A stretch of 64,000 nt of DNA from Chloroflexota bacterium (GTDB lineage Bacteria > Chloroflexota > Dehalococcoidia > Tepidiformales > Tepidiformaceae): contig JAPPAK010000001.1 in NCBI GenBank assembly GCA_026705605.1, forward strand, positions 744,001 through 808,000, read 5' to 3'. Shown here in pieces: positions 9,096 to 16,904 of this stretch. The number at the start of each line of letters is the position of its first letter. The stretch's first letter is position 1. The notes below the pieces were generated by a model. That model was given only the letters and a program-made list of their open reading frames with translations, did no database searches and had not been told where the DNA came from. The position numbers and the translations under genes were made by a program.

Positions 9096-10489
9096 CCCCG
9101 ATACTGGATCTTCGCCCCGACGCGGTCCTTGTTCAGCCGCTTGTTCAGGTGCAGCCCCTCCAGGATGAACTCGGTACCGGCGGCGACCTCGCCGGGCGAG
9201 CCGGCTTCGACGATCTGGAGCGCCTCGTCCAGCCCCTCGATGGTGTTCAACAGGCCCTTGTAGTCCTCGCTCGAGGTCATCTCGCCGACCTCCACGGAGA
9301 TGCCAGCCTTGAACCGCGCCACGATCGGCTCCAGGTCCGCGAGGTTGTAGAGCCGGTTGAACACGGCCACGACCGCGCCCTGGATCAGCTTCTCGATGAT
9401 CTGGTCCTCGCGACCGTCCTCGATCGTCTCCAGCTCGACCTTGCCGCTCAGCGTGGGCACGACGAACGGCAGGTCGCTCACGCGCGGGACGGCCTCCTCC
9501 TCCCCGTTCACGATCGCCCGCCGCAGGGAGTTCGCGAGCATGCTCTCGTAGTTCGCGATGCTCGCCCGCACGCTCACGCCCGAGCGCTGGTTCACGTCGG
9601 GACTGCGCCGCGCGAGCCGCGTGATCTCCGCGATGATCTCCTTCATGTAGGCGGGTACCGACACGCTGAAGTCCGCCGGGACGGGATGGTGCTCCGCCTC
9701 GACGATGTCGATCTCGTGCTCGATCCGCTGCGGGTAGTGCGTCCGCACCTGTGCCCCGTAGCGGTCCTTGAGCGGCGTGATGATGCGTCCGCGGTTCGTG
9801 TAGTCCTCGGGGTTCGCGCTCGCCACCACGAACACGTCCAGCGGCAGCCGCACGCGGTAGCCCCGGATCTGGACGTCGCGCTCCTCCATGATGTTGAGGA
9901 GGCCCACCTGGATGCGCTCCGCCAGGTCGGGCAGCTCGTTGATGCAGAAGATGCCGTGGTTCGTGCGCGGCACGAGCCCGTAGTGAATCGTGAGCTCGTC
10001 CGAGAGGTAGCGCCCTTCCGCGACCTTGATCGGGTCCACCTCGCCGATGAGGTCGGCGATCGTGATGTCCGGTGTCGCAAGCTTCTCGCCGTAGCGCTGG
10101 CCTCTGTCGAGCCAGACCAGGGGGGCGTCGTCGCCCTGCTGGGCGAGGATCTGCCGGCCCTGCGTCGTGATCGGGTCGAACGGATCCTCGGGGATCTCGC
10201 AGTCCGCCAGCACCGGGTAGGCGTCATCGAGCAGGGCGGTCAGCGAACGGATGATGCGCGACTTCGCCTGTCCCCGTTCGCCCAGGAAGATGATGTCCTG
10301 GCCCGCCAGGATCGCGTTCACGATGTGGGGGATCACCGTTTCGTCGTAGCCGTACACGCCGGGGAACAGCTCCTCCCCGGAGCGAATCCGCGCAATCAGG
10401 TTCTTGCGCATCTCCTCGCGCACCGGCATGGGCCGGTAGCCCGACTCTCGCAGCTCACCAACGGTCCTTGGACGCTCGACTGTACTCAC
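9092..10489 (-). CDS. MoxR/Mg-chelatase-like AAA+ ATPase
   Basis: A 465-residue AAA+ protein of the group often annotated as magnesium-chelatase ChlI-like or sigma54-interaction-domain protein. The P-loop is the variant GERGQAKSR (70-78). The Walker B region is GIFCINELPDL near residue 177, and a sensor-1-like VVASANPEDYTNRGRIITPLKDRYG follows. Proteins of this kind usually work with a VWA-domain partner, but none is adjacent; the coupled neighbour is a GNAT enzyme. The start is GTG with GGAGGAG upstream. A role in cobalt/magnesium chelation is not supported by any tetrapyrrole gene here. Confidence 0.8.
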   Translation of the reverse strand: MSTVERPRTVGELRESGYRPMPVREEMRKNLIARIRSGEELFPGVYGYDETVIPHIVNAILAGQDIIFLGERGQAKSRIIRSLTALLDDAYPVLADCEIPEDPFDPITTQGRQILAQQGDDAPLVWLDRGQRYGEKLATPDITIADLIGEVDPIKVAEGRYLSDELTIHYGLVPRTNHGIFCINELPDLAERIQVGLLNIMEERDVQIRGYRVRLPLDVFVVASANPEDYTNRGRIITPLKDRYGAQVRTHYPQRIEHEIDIVEAEHHPVPADFSVSVPAYMKEIIAEITRLARRSPDVNQRSGVSVRASIANYESMLANSLRRAIVNGEEEAVPRVSDLPFVVPTLSGKVELETIEDGREDQIIEKLIQGAVVAVFNRLYNLADLEPIVARFKAGISVEVGEMTSSEDYKGLLNTIEGLDEALQIVEAGSPGEVAAGTEFILEGLHLNKRLNKDRVGAKIQYRG

Positions 10490-10625
10490 TCGCTCGCGCT
10501 CCTCCGGGCAGCAGGCACATGCTCCATCACGACAACGACGAAAGGAAGCCGCCGCGCCGCCCGGGTCCGCCGCGTGTTGCGGCTCTCAGACTCACCCGGA
10601 ACGGTATCCCTACCCTGGACCGCAC

Positions 10626-10651
10626 ATGATAGGGCGTCGCCCGCCTGTCAA
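10626..10651 (-). promoter_or_regulatory. Weak promoter candidate for the AAA ATPase-GNAT operon
   Basis: Minus strand carries a perfect TTGACA (10651-10646) and TATCAT (10631-10626), but the spacer is only 14 bases, shorter than the usual 16-18. It would give a leader of about 130 bases. Confidence 0.25.
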
Positions 10652-10674
10652 CCACGGGCCGCCCCATTCCCCCG

Positions 10675-11388
10675 TTACGCTCCCGTGAAGAGGTCCAACT
10701 GCTCGCCCGTCTCCGACGTCAACTCCTCGATCAGGTCGGGGCCATCGTTGCGGACACTGTTCACCCGCTGCGAGACCGGCCGCACCACCAGGTAGTCCTC
10801 CGGGACGGGCCCCAGCATCGACTTCAACTCGTCCGGCTCCCGCTCGCCCCCGAAGATCCACTCGTCGATGCGGTCCTCCGGCAGGATCACCGGCATGCGG
10901 TCGTGAATCCGGGACGCGAGCTCGTTCGGCGGGCAGGTCAGGATCGTGAAGGTCGCCTCCCAGCTCTCGGGCGTCGGCCGCCACCACTCGTACAGCCCCG
11001 CGAACGCCAGCAGCTCGCCGTTCGGGCGGTGGAACCAGAACGGCTGCCGGTTCTCCTTCGTCCCCACCCACTCGTAGTAGCCGTCCGCCGGCACGACGCA
11101 GCGACGCTTCCGGAACGCCTCCCGGTAGAGCGGTCGCGTCTCGACGCCCTCGACGCGGGCGTTGATCCCCCGCGCCGCCTGCTTCCGGTCCTTCGCCCCG
11201 TACTTCACGAGCCCCCAGCGCGCCGGCAACAGCTCCCGGTCCTCCCGCCGCATCCGCACCACCAGGTGTTCGTCCGTCGGCGCGATGTTGAACCGCGCCT
11301 GGATCGCCGGCAGCTCCCCTGACTCGACTCCGAACGCCTCCGCCACCGCGCCCACGTCGTCCACCGTCATCGTGAACCGCCCGCACAT
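10675..11388 (-). CDS. yedK: SRAP-domain abasic-site processing protein (YedK/HMCES-like)
   Basis: SRAP proteins cross-link covalently to abasic sites in single-stranded DNA through the N-terminal cysteine. The protein starts MCGRFTM, giving the catalytic Cys2. It has the family motifs RFNIAPT, the WGLVKYGAKD region, NARVEG, CVVPADGYYEW and a RIHDRMPVIL segment with the conserved histidine. It is 237 residues, a usual length. No Shine-Dalgarno precedes the ATG, which lies six bases after TATGCT. A leaderless start would fix the N-terminus at the needed Met-Cys. Confidence 0.93.
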   Translation of the reverse strand: MCGRFTMTVDDVGAVAEAFGVESGELPAIQARFNIAPTDEHLVVRMRREDRELLPARWGLVKYGAKDRKQAARGINARVEGVETRPLYREAFRKRRCVVPADGYYEWVGTKENRQPFWFHRPNGELLAFAGLYEWWRPTPESWEATFTILTCPPNELASRIHDRMPVILPEDRIDEWIFGGEREPDELKSMLGPVPEDYLVVRPVSQRVNSVRNDGPDLIEELTSETGEQLDLFTGA

Positions 11389-11394
11389 GCCCCA

Positions 11395-11400
11395 AGCATA
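11395..11400 (-). promoter_or_regulatory. Candidate -10 element of leaderless yedK
   Basis: Minus-strand TATGCT, six bases (TGGGGC), then ATG. A TTGGCG hexamer lies 16 bases upstream and could serve as -35. Confidence 0.55.
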
Positions 11401-11455
11401 GGGGAAGCAGATCAGGCGCCAAAGGGTCAGTTGTGGAGCTGCGCGGCAGCCGATA

Positions 11456-11483
11456 GGGTAGAAAGCAGAGAGTGTTTCTACCC
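11456..11483. promoter_or_regulatory. Inverted repeat, candidate VapBC operator
   Basis: Perfect nine-base arms GGGTAGAAA (11456-11464) and TTTCTACCC (11475-11483) separated by ten bases, ending 12 bases before the vapB GTG. The left arm overlaps a possible -10 hexamer TAGGGT (11454-11459). Centre-to-centre distance of 19 bases is about two helical turns, as expected for a dimeric DNA-binding antitoxin. Autoregulation is inferred from how VapBC modules generally behave. Confidence 0.55.
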
Positions 11484-11495
11484 CCGGGGGATCCC

Positions 11496-11750
11496 GTGAG
11501 CCTCAACATCAAGAATCAGGAGACCTGCCGCCTTGCCGAGGAGCTCGCCGAGCTTACGGGCGAGACGAAGACACGTGCCATTACCGTGGCCCTGCGCGAG
11601 CGTCTTGAGCGCGAGCGCCATGAGCGGGAGGAGCTTACCCGCGAGCTACTGGAGATTGGCCGCAATGCCGCACAGTTCTTCCGCGGGAGCGGACTCACCT
11701 CCACCAACATCGGCGACTTCCTCTACGACGAAGATGGCCTGCCACGGTGA
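11496..11750 (+). CDS. vapB: VapB-type antitoxin (Rv0623-like)
   Basis: An 84-residue antitoxin of a type II toxin-antitoxin module. The N-terminal LNIKNQETCRLAEELAELTGETKTRAITVAL segment matches the DNA-binding Rv0623-type VapB family; the C-terminal part (after residue 50) would wrap the toxin. I start at GTG 11496, which follows a GGGGG stretch and gives the family N-terminus. An upstream GTG at 11472 would add eight residues. It overlaps vapC by four bases. Confidence 0.85.
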   Translation: MSLNIKNQETCRLAEELAELTGETKTRAITVALRERLERERHEREELTRELLEIGRNAAQFFRGSGLTSTNIGDFLYDEDGLPR

Positions 11751-12145
11751 TCATTGACTCCTCGGCACTGGTAGCCATCCTGCTCAATGAGCCCGAGGCG
11801 GAGCAGCACACCGGGGCCATAGCAGGCGCTACGCACCGCCGCATGTCGGCCGCTACGTACCTGGAAGCCGCCCTCGTCGCGGAGTCCAGGGGTGGAGCCG
11901 GGGGTGCTCGCTCCCTGGACCGGCTGTTGGAGAGTGCCCGAATCGAGCTGGTACCGGTTAGCGTCGAGCAGGCGCAGGCCGCGCGCGAAGCGTGGAGGCG
12001 TTTCGGAAGGGGCAACCATCCGGCCACCCTCAACTATGGAGACTGCTTCGCCTACGCCCTGGCGAAGACGACAGGCGAACCCCTCCTCTACCAGGGCAAC
12101 GACTTCGCCCTCACCGATATCGAGTCCGCTCTACCGCCTGGGTAG
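11747..12145 (+). CDS. vapC: VapC-type PIN-domain ribonuclease toxin
   Basis: A 132-residue PIN-domain protein. Acidic metal-binding residues are in place: D4 in MIIDSSALVAIL, E40 in AATYLEAAL, the aspartate of NYGDCFAYALAK and that of GNDFALTDI. VapC toxins cleave specific RNAs, usually tRNAs or the sarcin-ricin loop; the target here is unknown. The GTG start overlaps the vapB stop (GTGA), the usual arrangement. It sits between a repair gene and the second 2-oxoacid dehydrogenase operon. Confidence 0.9.
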   Translation: MIIDSSALVAILLNEPEAEQHTGAIAGATHRRMSAATYLEAALVAESRGGAGGARSLDRLLESARIELVPVSVEQAQAAREAWRRFGRGNHPATLNYGDCFAYALAKTTGEPLLYQGNDFALTDIESALPPG

Positions 12146-12172
12146 CCGACAGCCCGGTTACCCCACCCCTGC

Positions 12173-12178
12173 TAGCAT
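12173..12178 (+). promoter_or_regulatory. Candidate -10 element of the branched-chain dehydrogenase operon
   Basis: TAGCAT in the 57-base gap after vapC, followed by GGAAGGA as Shine-Dalgarno before the ATG at 12203. No clear -35. Confidence 0.35.
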
Positions 12179-12202
12179 TAATTCGGAAGGAATCCACGCC
12201 GA

Positions 12203-13234
12203 ATGACCGCCAGTCAGACCCGCGTCCCACGCTCCAGCGAGATGCTCGATGACTACCTCCTTAGCGAGGAGCAGCTCGAGTCCATGTACCGCTACATGCT
12301 CCTCTCGCGGCGGCTCGAAGAGCGCATGATGACCCTGAATCGCCAGGGACGAGCCGATTTCGTCATCGCCGGGGCGGGGCAGGAGGCCGCGCAGGTAGGC
12401 GCGGGCATGGCCCTCAAGGCGGGGGTCGACTACGCGGCCCCCTACTATCGCGACCTCGGCGTCATGCTCGTCCTCGGTATGAGCGCCCGTGAGGCCATGC
12501 TCAACGCCCTCGGCAAGCTCGACGACCCCAACTCCTTCGGCCGCCAGATGCCCTCGCACTGGGGCAGCGCAAGGCGACGCGTGCTGACGCAGTCCAGCGT
12601 CGTTGCGACGCAGCTGGTGCACGCCGTCGGCGTCGCCCTCGGGGCGAAGATGCGCAACGACCCCATCGTCGCCTTTGCCAGCTGCGGCGAGGGAAGCACC
12701 AGCCGCGGCGACTTCCACGAGGCGCTCAACTTCGCCGCTATCCACAAGCTCCCAGTCATCTTCTTCGTAGAGAACAACGGCTACGCCATCTCGGAGCGAA
12801 CCGAGAAGGAGATGCCCGTACCCCACGTCGCCGACCGCGCCTCTGCCTACGGCATCCAGAGCGCTGTCGTCGACGGCCTCGACGCTATCGCCGTCTACCA
12901 GACCGTGCGCCCCGCCGTGGATCAGGCGCGGCGCGGCGCCGGGCCGTTCCTCATCGAGGCCAAGTGCTTCCGCATGTGGGCGCACTCCAGCGACGACGAC
13001 CACCGGCGCTACCGCCCTCGCGAGGAGCTGGAGAACTGGGCCAGCCGCGACCCCATCGCCCTCTTCCGCCAACGCGTCGAAGAGGACTGCCTCTTCCCGC
13101 CCGAGGACCTCGACGCTATTGAGTCGGGCGTCGAGGTGGAGGTGCGCGCTGCTGCCAAATGGGCCCTCGACCAGCCCGACCCCACCGCTGAGGACATGTA
13201 CGGCTTTATCTACCGGGAGGGCGACGATGGCTGA
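12203..13234 (+). CDS. bkdA1: Branched-chain 2-oxoacid dehydrogenase-type E1, alpha subunit
   Basis: ThDP-dependent E1 alpha subunit of 343 residues. The ThDP motif begins GEG (162-164) rather than GDG and ends ENN (190-192) with GYAISE. This GEG...NGYAIS form is characteristic of branched-chain E1 alpha chains, including the human one, and distinguishes it from the pyruvate-type paralogue at 5036. Expected substrates are the 2-oxoacids of Val, Leu and Ile. Shine-Dalgarno GGAAGGA lies upstream. The stop overlaps the beta-subunit start by eight bases. Confidence 0.87.
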   Translation: MTASQTRVPRSSEMLDDYLLSEEQLESMYRYMLLSRRLEERMMTLNRQGRADFVIAGAGQEAAQVGAGMALKAGVDYAAPYYRDLGVMLVLGMSAREAMLNALGKLDDPNSFGRQMPSHWGSARRRVLTQSSVVATQLVHAVGVALGAKMRNDPIVAFASCGEGSTSRGDFHEALNFAAIHKLPVIFFVENNGYAISERTEKEMPVPHVADRASAYGIQSAVVDGLDAIAVYQTVRPAVDQARRGAGPFLIEAKCFRMWAHSSDDDHRRYRPREELENWASRDPIALFRQRVEEDCLFPPEDLDAIESGVEVEVRAAAKWALDQPDPTAEDMYGFIYREGDDG

Positions 13235-14204
13235 GGTCAGCGTCATCGAAGCCGTCCACGAGACACTCGACGAGGTGCTCGCCGCCGACGAGCGCGTGTT
13301 CCTGCTCGGCGAAGACCTCGAGGCAGGGGGCGTCTTCCGCGCCACCGATGGCCTTTCCGCGAAGTACCCGGGCCGAGTCCTCGATGCGCCGCTCGCCGAG
13401 TCCTCGATCATCGGCATCACCATCGGGGCGGCCCACTACGGCCAGCGCCCCATCGCCGAGATCCAGTTCGCCGACTTCATCCACGCCGGCTTCGACCAGC
13501 TCTGCAGCGAGGCCTCCCGCTGGTCCTGGCGCACCCGCGGCGAGCAGTACCTGCCGATGGTGGTGCGTACGCCCTGGGGCGGCGGCGTTCACGGCGGCCA
13601 GCACCACTCGCAGAGCATCGAGGCGTACTACGCCCACATGCCCGGCATCAAGGTCGTCGCGCCCTCGTTCCCGGCCGACTACCGCTCGCTCCTGAAGGCC
13701 GCCATCGCCGACCCCAACCCCGTCCTCTTCCTCGAGCACAAGCGGACCTACCGGCTGATCCGCCAGGAGGTCGACGGCGCCCCCGCCGAGGACCGCATCG
13801 GCAAGTCGCGCATCACCCGCCGTGGCGACGACCTCACCGTGTTCGCCTACGGGCTCATGCTGCACGAGTCGCTTGCCGCCGCCGAGGAGCTTGCGGGCGA
13901 GGGCATCGAGTGCACGGTTGTCGACCTCCTCACGCTCAACCCGCTCGACCGGGAGACGATCCTGGAAGCTGCCCGTGCCACCGGAAAGGTGCTCATCGTG
14001 CACGAGGACACCCTCACGGGTGGCCTTGGAGGCGAGCTCGCCGGCATCATCGCCGAGCACGCCTTCGAGGATCTCGACGCGCCCATCCGGCGCCTCGCCG
14101 GCCCCGACATCCCGCCCATCCCCTTCCACGAGGTGATGGAGACGGCCTTCATGCCCGACCGCACGAAGATCGCCGCCGCCGCCCGTGACCTGGCGGCCTA
14201 CTGA
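13227..14204 (+). CDS. bkdA2: Branched-chain 2-oxoacid dehydrogenase-type E1, beta subunit
   Basis: A 325-residue E1 beta subunit: VIEAVHETLDEVLAADERVFLLGEDLEAGG, then LDAPLAESSIIGITIGAA, EIQFADFI, MVVRTPWGGGVHGGQHHSQSIEAYYAHMPG and a C-terminal HEDTLTGGLGGELAGII with RLAGPDIPPIP. The PIPF-type C-terminus and HGGQHHSQS stretch fit branched-chain E1 beta. The frame is open upstream to 13119, but ATG 13227 has GGGAGG before it and matches the family start. Confidence 0.87.
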   Translation: MAEVSVIEAVHETLDEVLAADERVFLLGEDLEAGGVFRATDGLSAKYPGRVLDAPLAESSIIGITIGAAHYGQRPIAEIQFADFIHAGFDQLCSEASRWSWRTRGEQYLPMVVRTPWGGGVHGGQHHSQSIEAYYAHMPGIKVVAPSFPADYRSLLKAAIADPNPVLFLEHKRTYRLIRQEVDGAPAEDRIGKSRITRRGDDLTVFAYGLMLHESLAAAEELAGEGIECTVVDLLTLNPLDRETILEAARATGKVLIVHEDTLTGGLGGELAGIIAEHAFEDLDAPIRRLAGPDIPPIPFHEVMETAFMPDRTKIAAAARDLAAY

Positions 14205-15451
14205 TGGCCACCGTCACCATGCCGCAGCTCGGTGAGAGCGTGACCGAGGGCACGGTGCTCCAGTGGCTGAAGCAGCCCGGCGACACCGTCGCGCTCGACG
14301 AGCCACTGTGCGAGATCGAAACCGAGAAGGTCGCGGCTGAGCTTCCCTCCCCCTTCGAGGGCACCCTCGGCGAGATCCTGGTCCCGGAGGGCGAGACGGT
14401 CGAAGTCGACGCGCCCCTCTGCACCATTGAAGAAGTGGCTGTTTCCGTCCCTCCGGAGCCCGTCGCCGCGTCCGCTGCCGTCGCGGAACCCGCCGCCAAC
14501 GGAACGGACGCCCCGTCTCCTGCGGCCGACAACAGCCGCGCGGACGTGTACTCCCCGGTCGTCCAGCGACTGGCCGCCAAGCACGACATCGACCTCGCCG
14601 CCATCGCCGGCAGCGGCCGCGGCGGCCGCGTGACCCGCAAGGACGTGCAGGCCCTCATCGACGAGCGTGAGCGTGAGGCTGCCGCAGCGGATGGCATCCC
14701 CGCCGCCGCCGCGCCCCTCCCCCTCCCCGATGGCGAGGTCGTGCCCACCCCCGACGTGGCGACCGTGGCCGCCTCCGACGCCTACGACGTCGTTCCCCTC
14801 TCTGCAACGCGCCGCAAGATCGGCGAGAACATGGCGCGCTCCACGGCGGAGGCGCCCCAGGCCTGGATGATGGTCGAGGCCGACGTCAGCGGACTCGTCG
14901 ATCTCCGCTCCCGCGAGCGTGAGCGCTTCGTCGGCGTCGACCTCACCTACCTGCCCTACTTCGCCTCCACCGTCGCCCACACCCTCACCGACTTCCCCGA
15001 GCTGAACGCTCGCTGGCACGGCGACGAGCTGCGCCGCTACCGGCGCGTGAACCTCGGCATCGCCATCGCCACCGAGCGCGGCCTCGTCGTGCCCGTCGTA
15101 CCCAACGCCCGCGACCTGAGCGTCGCCGGCCTCGCCCGGCGCATCGACGACCTCGTCGCCCGCGCCCACGCCGGCAAGCTCCGCATTGAGGACATGGAGG
15201 CCGGCACCTTCACGGTGAACAACACCGGCGCCTTCGGCTCGATCGCCTCCAACCCCATCGTGAATCACCCCCAGATCGGCATCGTCACGATGGAGCGCGT
15301 CGTTCGCCGCCCTGTCGTCGTCGAAGGTGACGCAATCGCCATCCGCTCGATGATGAACATCGCCCTCAGCTTCGACCACCGTGCCCTCGACGGCGCCGAG
15401 GCGGGCGCCTTCCTGGCCGCCCTCAAGGAACGGTTGGAAGCTCTCGGTTAG
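14204..15451 (+). CDS. bkdB: Dihydrolipoamide acyltransferase (E2), branched-chain-type operon
   Basis: A 415-residue E2: lipoyl domain with IETEKVAAE (K42), an Ala/Pro-rich linker, an E3-binding domain near residues 113-150 (SPVVQRLAAKHDIDLAAIAGSGRGGRVTRKDV), a second linker and the catalytic domain ending FDHRALDG (H392, D396). The ATG overlaps the beta-subunit stop by one base. As in the first operon no E3 gene is attached. Lipoyl motif ETEK versus ETDK in the other E2 shows the two are diverged paralogues rather than a recent duplication. Confidence 0.9.
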   Translation: MATVTMPQLGESVTEGTVLQWLKQPGDTVALDEPLCEIETEKVAAELPSPFEGTLGEILVPEGETVEVDAPLCTIEEVAVSVPPEPVAASAAVAEPAANGTDAPSPAADNSRADVYSPVVQRLAAKHDIDLAAIAGSGRGGRVTRKDVQALIDEREREAAAADGIPAAAAPLPLPDGEVVPTPDVATVAASDAYDVVPLSATRRKIGENMARSTAEAPQAWMMVEADVSGLVDLRSRERERFVGVDLTYLPYFASTVAHTLTDFPELNARWHGDELRRYRRVNLGIAIATERGLVVPVVPNARDLSVAGLARRIDDLVARAHAGKLRIEDMEAGTFTVNNTGAFGSIASNPIVNHPQIGIVTMERVVRRPVVVEGDAIAIRSMMNIALSFDHRALDGAEAGAFLAALKERLEALG

Positions 15452-15454
15452 CGC

Positions 15455-16324
15455 CTAGTCCAGCCAGCGGTGGGGCCGCGAGCGCAGCTCGGTCAGCCCC
15501 AGCTCGTCGCACATCGCGAGCCACGGCTCGCGCGGTACCCCGAGCCATTCCAGGTCCGCGAACGACTGCCGTATCGGTGCGTCCCGGCGGAGCGTCGCCA
15601 GCTCCTTGAACAGCGCAGCATCCTGCTGCCCTTCACGCAGCGACCTCGCCAGCCGGCCGCCCCCCCGCGGCTGCACCGCCCAGTCCCCGTGCGCCTCCGG
15701 GATCGCCTCCAGGTGGACGTAGTGCCCGAGGACCGTCGCCGTCGACTTCGCTCCCCACCCCGGCAGCCCCGGGAACCCGTCCGCCGCGTCGCCGACCAGC
15801 GCCAGGTAGTCCGGAATCGACTCCGGACCCACACCGAACTTCTCGCGCACGCCGTCGGCGTTCGTGGTTACGCCCTTCCTGCGGTCCAGCATGACCACGT
15901 GGTCGCCGTCGACGCATTGCGCCAAGTCCTTGTCCGGCGAGGCGAGGATGACCTGGTCGGCCTCGTCCGCGAAGCGCGCCACCCCCGAGGCCATCCCGTC
16001 GTCCGCCTCGAACTCCCGCATCCGCCAGACCGTCACGCCCAGCGCCTCCAGCACGTCTTCCGCCAGCGGGAACTGCGCCAGCAGGTCCTCGGGCACACCC
16101 GCGTCCGTCTTGTAGCCCTCGTACAGCTCGTTCCGGAAGGAGTGCACGACCGTATCCGTCGCCGCCGCGATCGCGAGCGGTTCCTGCTCCCGCAGGAGCG
16201 CCAGCGTGCTCGCCGCGATGCCCGCGACTGCCCCCACCTGCCGTCCGTCCGGCGCGGTCCGCGGCGGCGCGCCGAAGTAGGCGCGGAACAGCTCGTAGGT
16301 GGCGTCGAGCAGGACGAGCCGCAC
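15455..16324 (-). CDS. 5'-3' exonuclease / flap endonuclease (PolA N-terminal-like)
   Basis: A 289-residue stand-alone 5' nuclease. Acidic metal ligands are visible in LLDATYELFRAYF, EFEADDGMA, LASPDKDLAQCV and GDAADGFPGLPGWGAKSTA, the last being the helix-hairpin-helix region of the family (usual form GDxxDNIPGVPGIG). No polymerase domain is attached. Such proteins remove RNA primers or flaps. The start is GTG. The gene begins 12 bases after the SnoaL-like gene on the same strand. Confidence 0.82.
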   Translation of the reverse strand: MRLVLLDATYELFRAYFGAPPRTAPDGRQVGAVAGIAASTLALLREQEPLAIAAATDTVVHSFRNELYEGYKTDAGVPEDLLAQFPLAEDVLEALGVTVWRMREFEADDGMASGVARFADEADQVILASPDKDLAQCVDGDHVVMLDRRKGVTTNADGVREKFGVGPESIPDYLALVGDAADGFPGLPGWGAKSTATVLGHYVHLEAIPEAHGDWAVQPRGGGRLARSLREGQQDAALFKELATLRRDAPIRQSFADLEWLGVPREPWLAMCDELGLTELRSRPHRWLD

Positions 16325-16336
16325 GGCTCCGCCCCC

Positions 16337-16852
16337 TTACCGCTGGTAGACGATGTCGTCCGTTGTGTGCTGCCCCTGCGTGAACGCCGGCGCTCCCGGC
16401 CACGTCTCCGTTACCGGGTCGTAGCGCGTGTAGTCGTGCACCACCGTCCGCCGCAGGATGCGCCACTCCCCGTTGCGCCGCTCGAAGCGGTCGACGTAGC
16501 GGCCGCCCCAGAGGAAGTCCACATCGACCTTGCCCTCGCCGCTCGGGATGCGATGCCGCGCGAGGCAGTACGACTCGCACCAGGCGAAATCGCCCTCGAT
16601 GTCGATGATCACGTTCCCGACGCGGTGCTGGGTGAAGCGGTAGGCCCCGAGGCCGTTCGGAGCGTTCGCCGCGAACGCCTCCGGCGTCGTCTCGTCGCCG
16701 TAGCGGAGCACGGCGTCGGGGTGGAAGCAGCTCTTGAGGAGCTCCTGGTCGATGCGATCGATGGCGCGTGCGTACAGCATGAGCACACGCGTGATGTCGC
16801 GCTCCGCGATGAGGGTGTCGAGTGTGGTTGGGCTGGCAGTCTCCGTGGCCAT
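16337..16852 (-). CDS. SnoaL/NTF2-like small enzyme or binding protein
   Basis: A 171-residue SnoaL_4-type (NTF2-fold) protein: LIAERDITRVLMLYARAIDRIDQELLKSCFHPDAVLRYG at the N-terminus, then the hydrophobic strands HRVGNVIIDIEGDFAWCESYCLARHR and GGRYVDRFERRNGEWRILRRTVVHDYTR. Homologues include ring-hydroxylating dioxygenase beta-like and steroid isomerase-like proteins; no substrate can be assigned. I begin at ATG 16852, which has GGGAGG upstream, rather than at the longer open frame. Confidence 0.75.
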   Translation of the reverse strand: MATETASPTTLDTLIAERDITRVLMLYARAIDRIDQELLKSCFHPDAVLRYGDETTPEAFAANAPNGLGAYRFTQHRVGNVIIDIEGDFAWCESYCLARHRIPSGEGKVDVDFLWGGRYVDRFERRNGEWRILRRTVVHDYTRYDPVTETWPGAPAFTQGQHTTDDIVYQR

Positions 16853-16904
16853 GGGGCGCCTCCCGCCGCGAGGGTGGCGTGATTCTAGCGCCCGCCCGCG
16901 GAAG

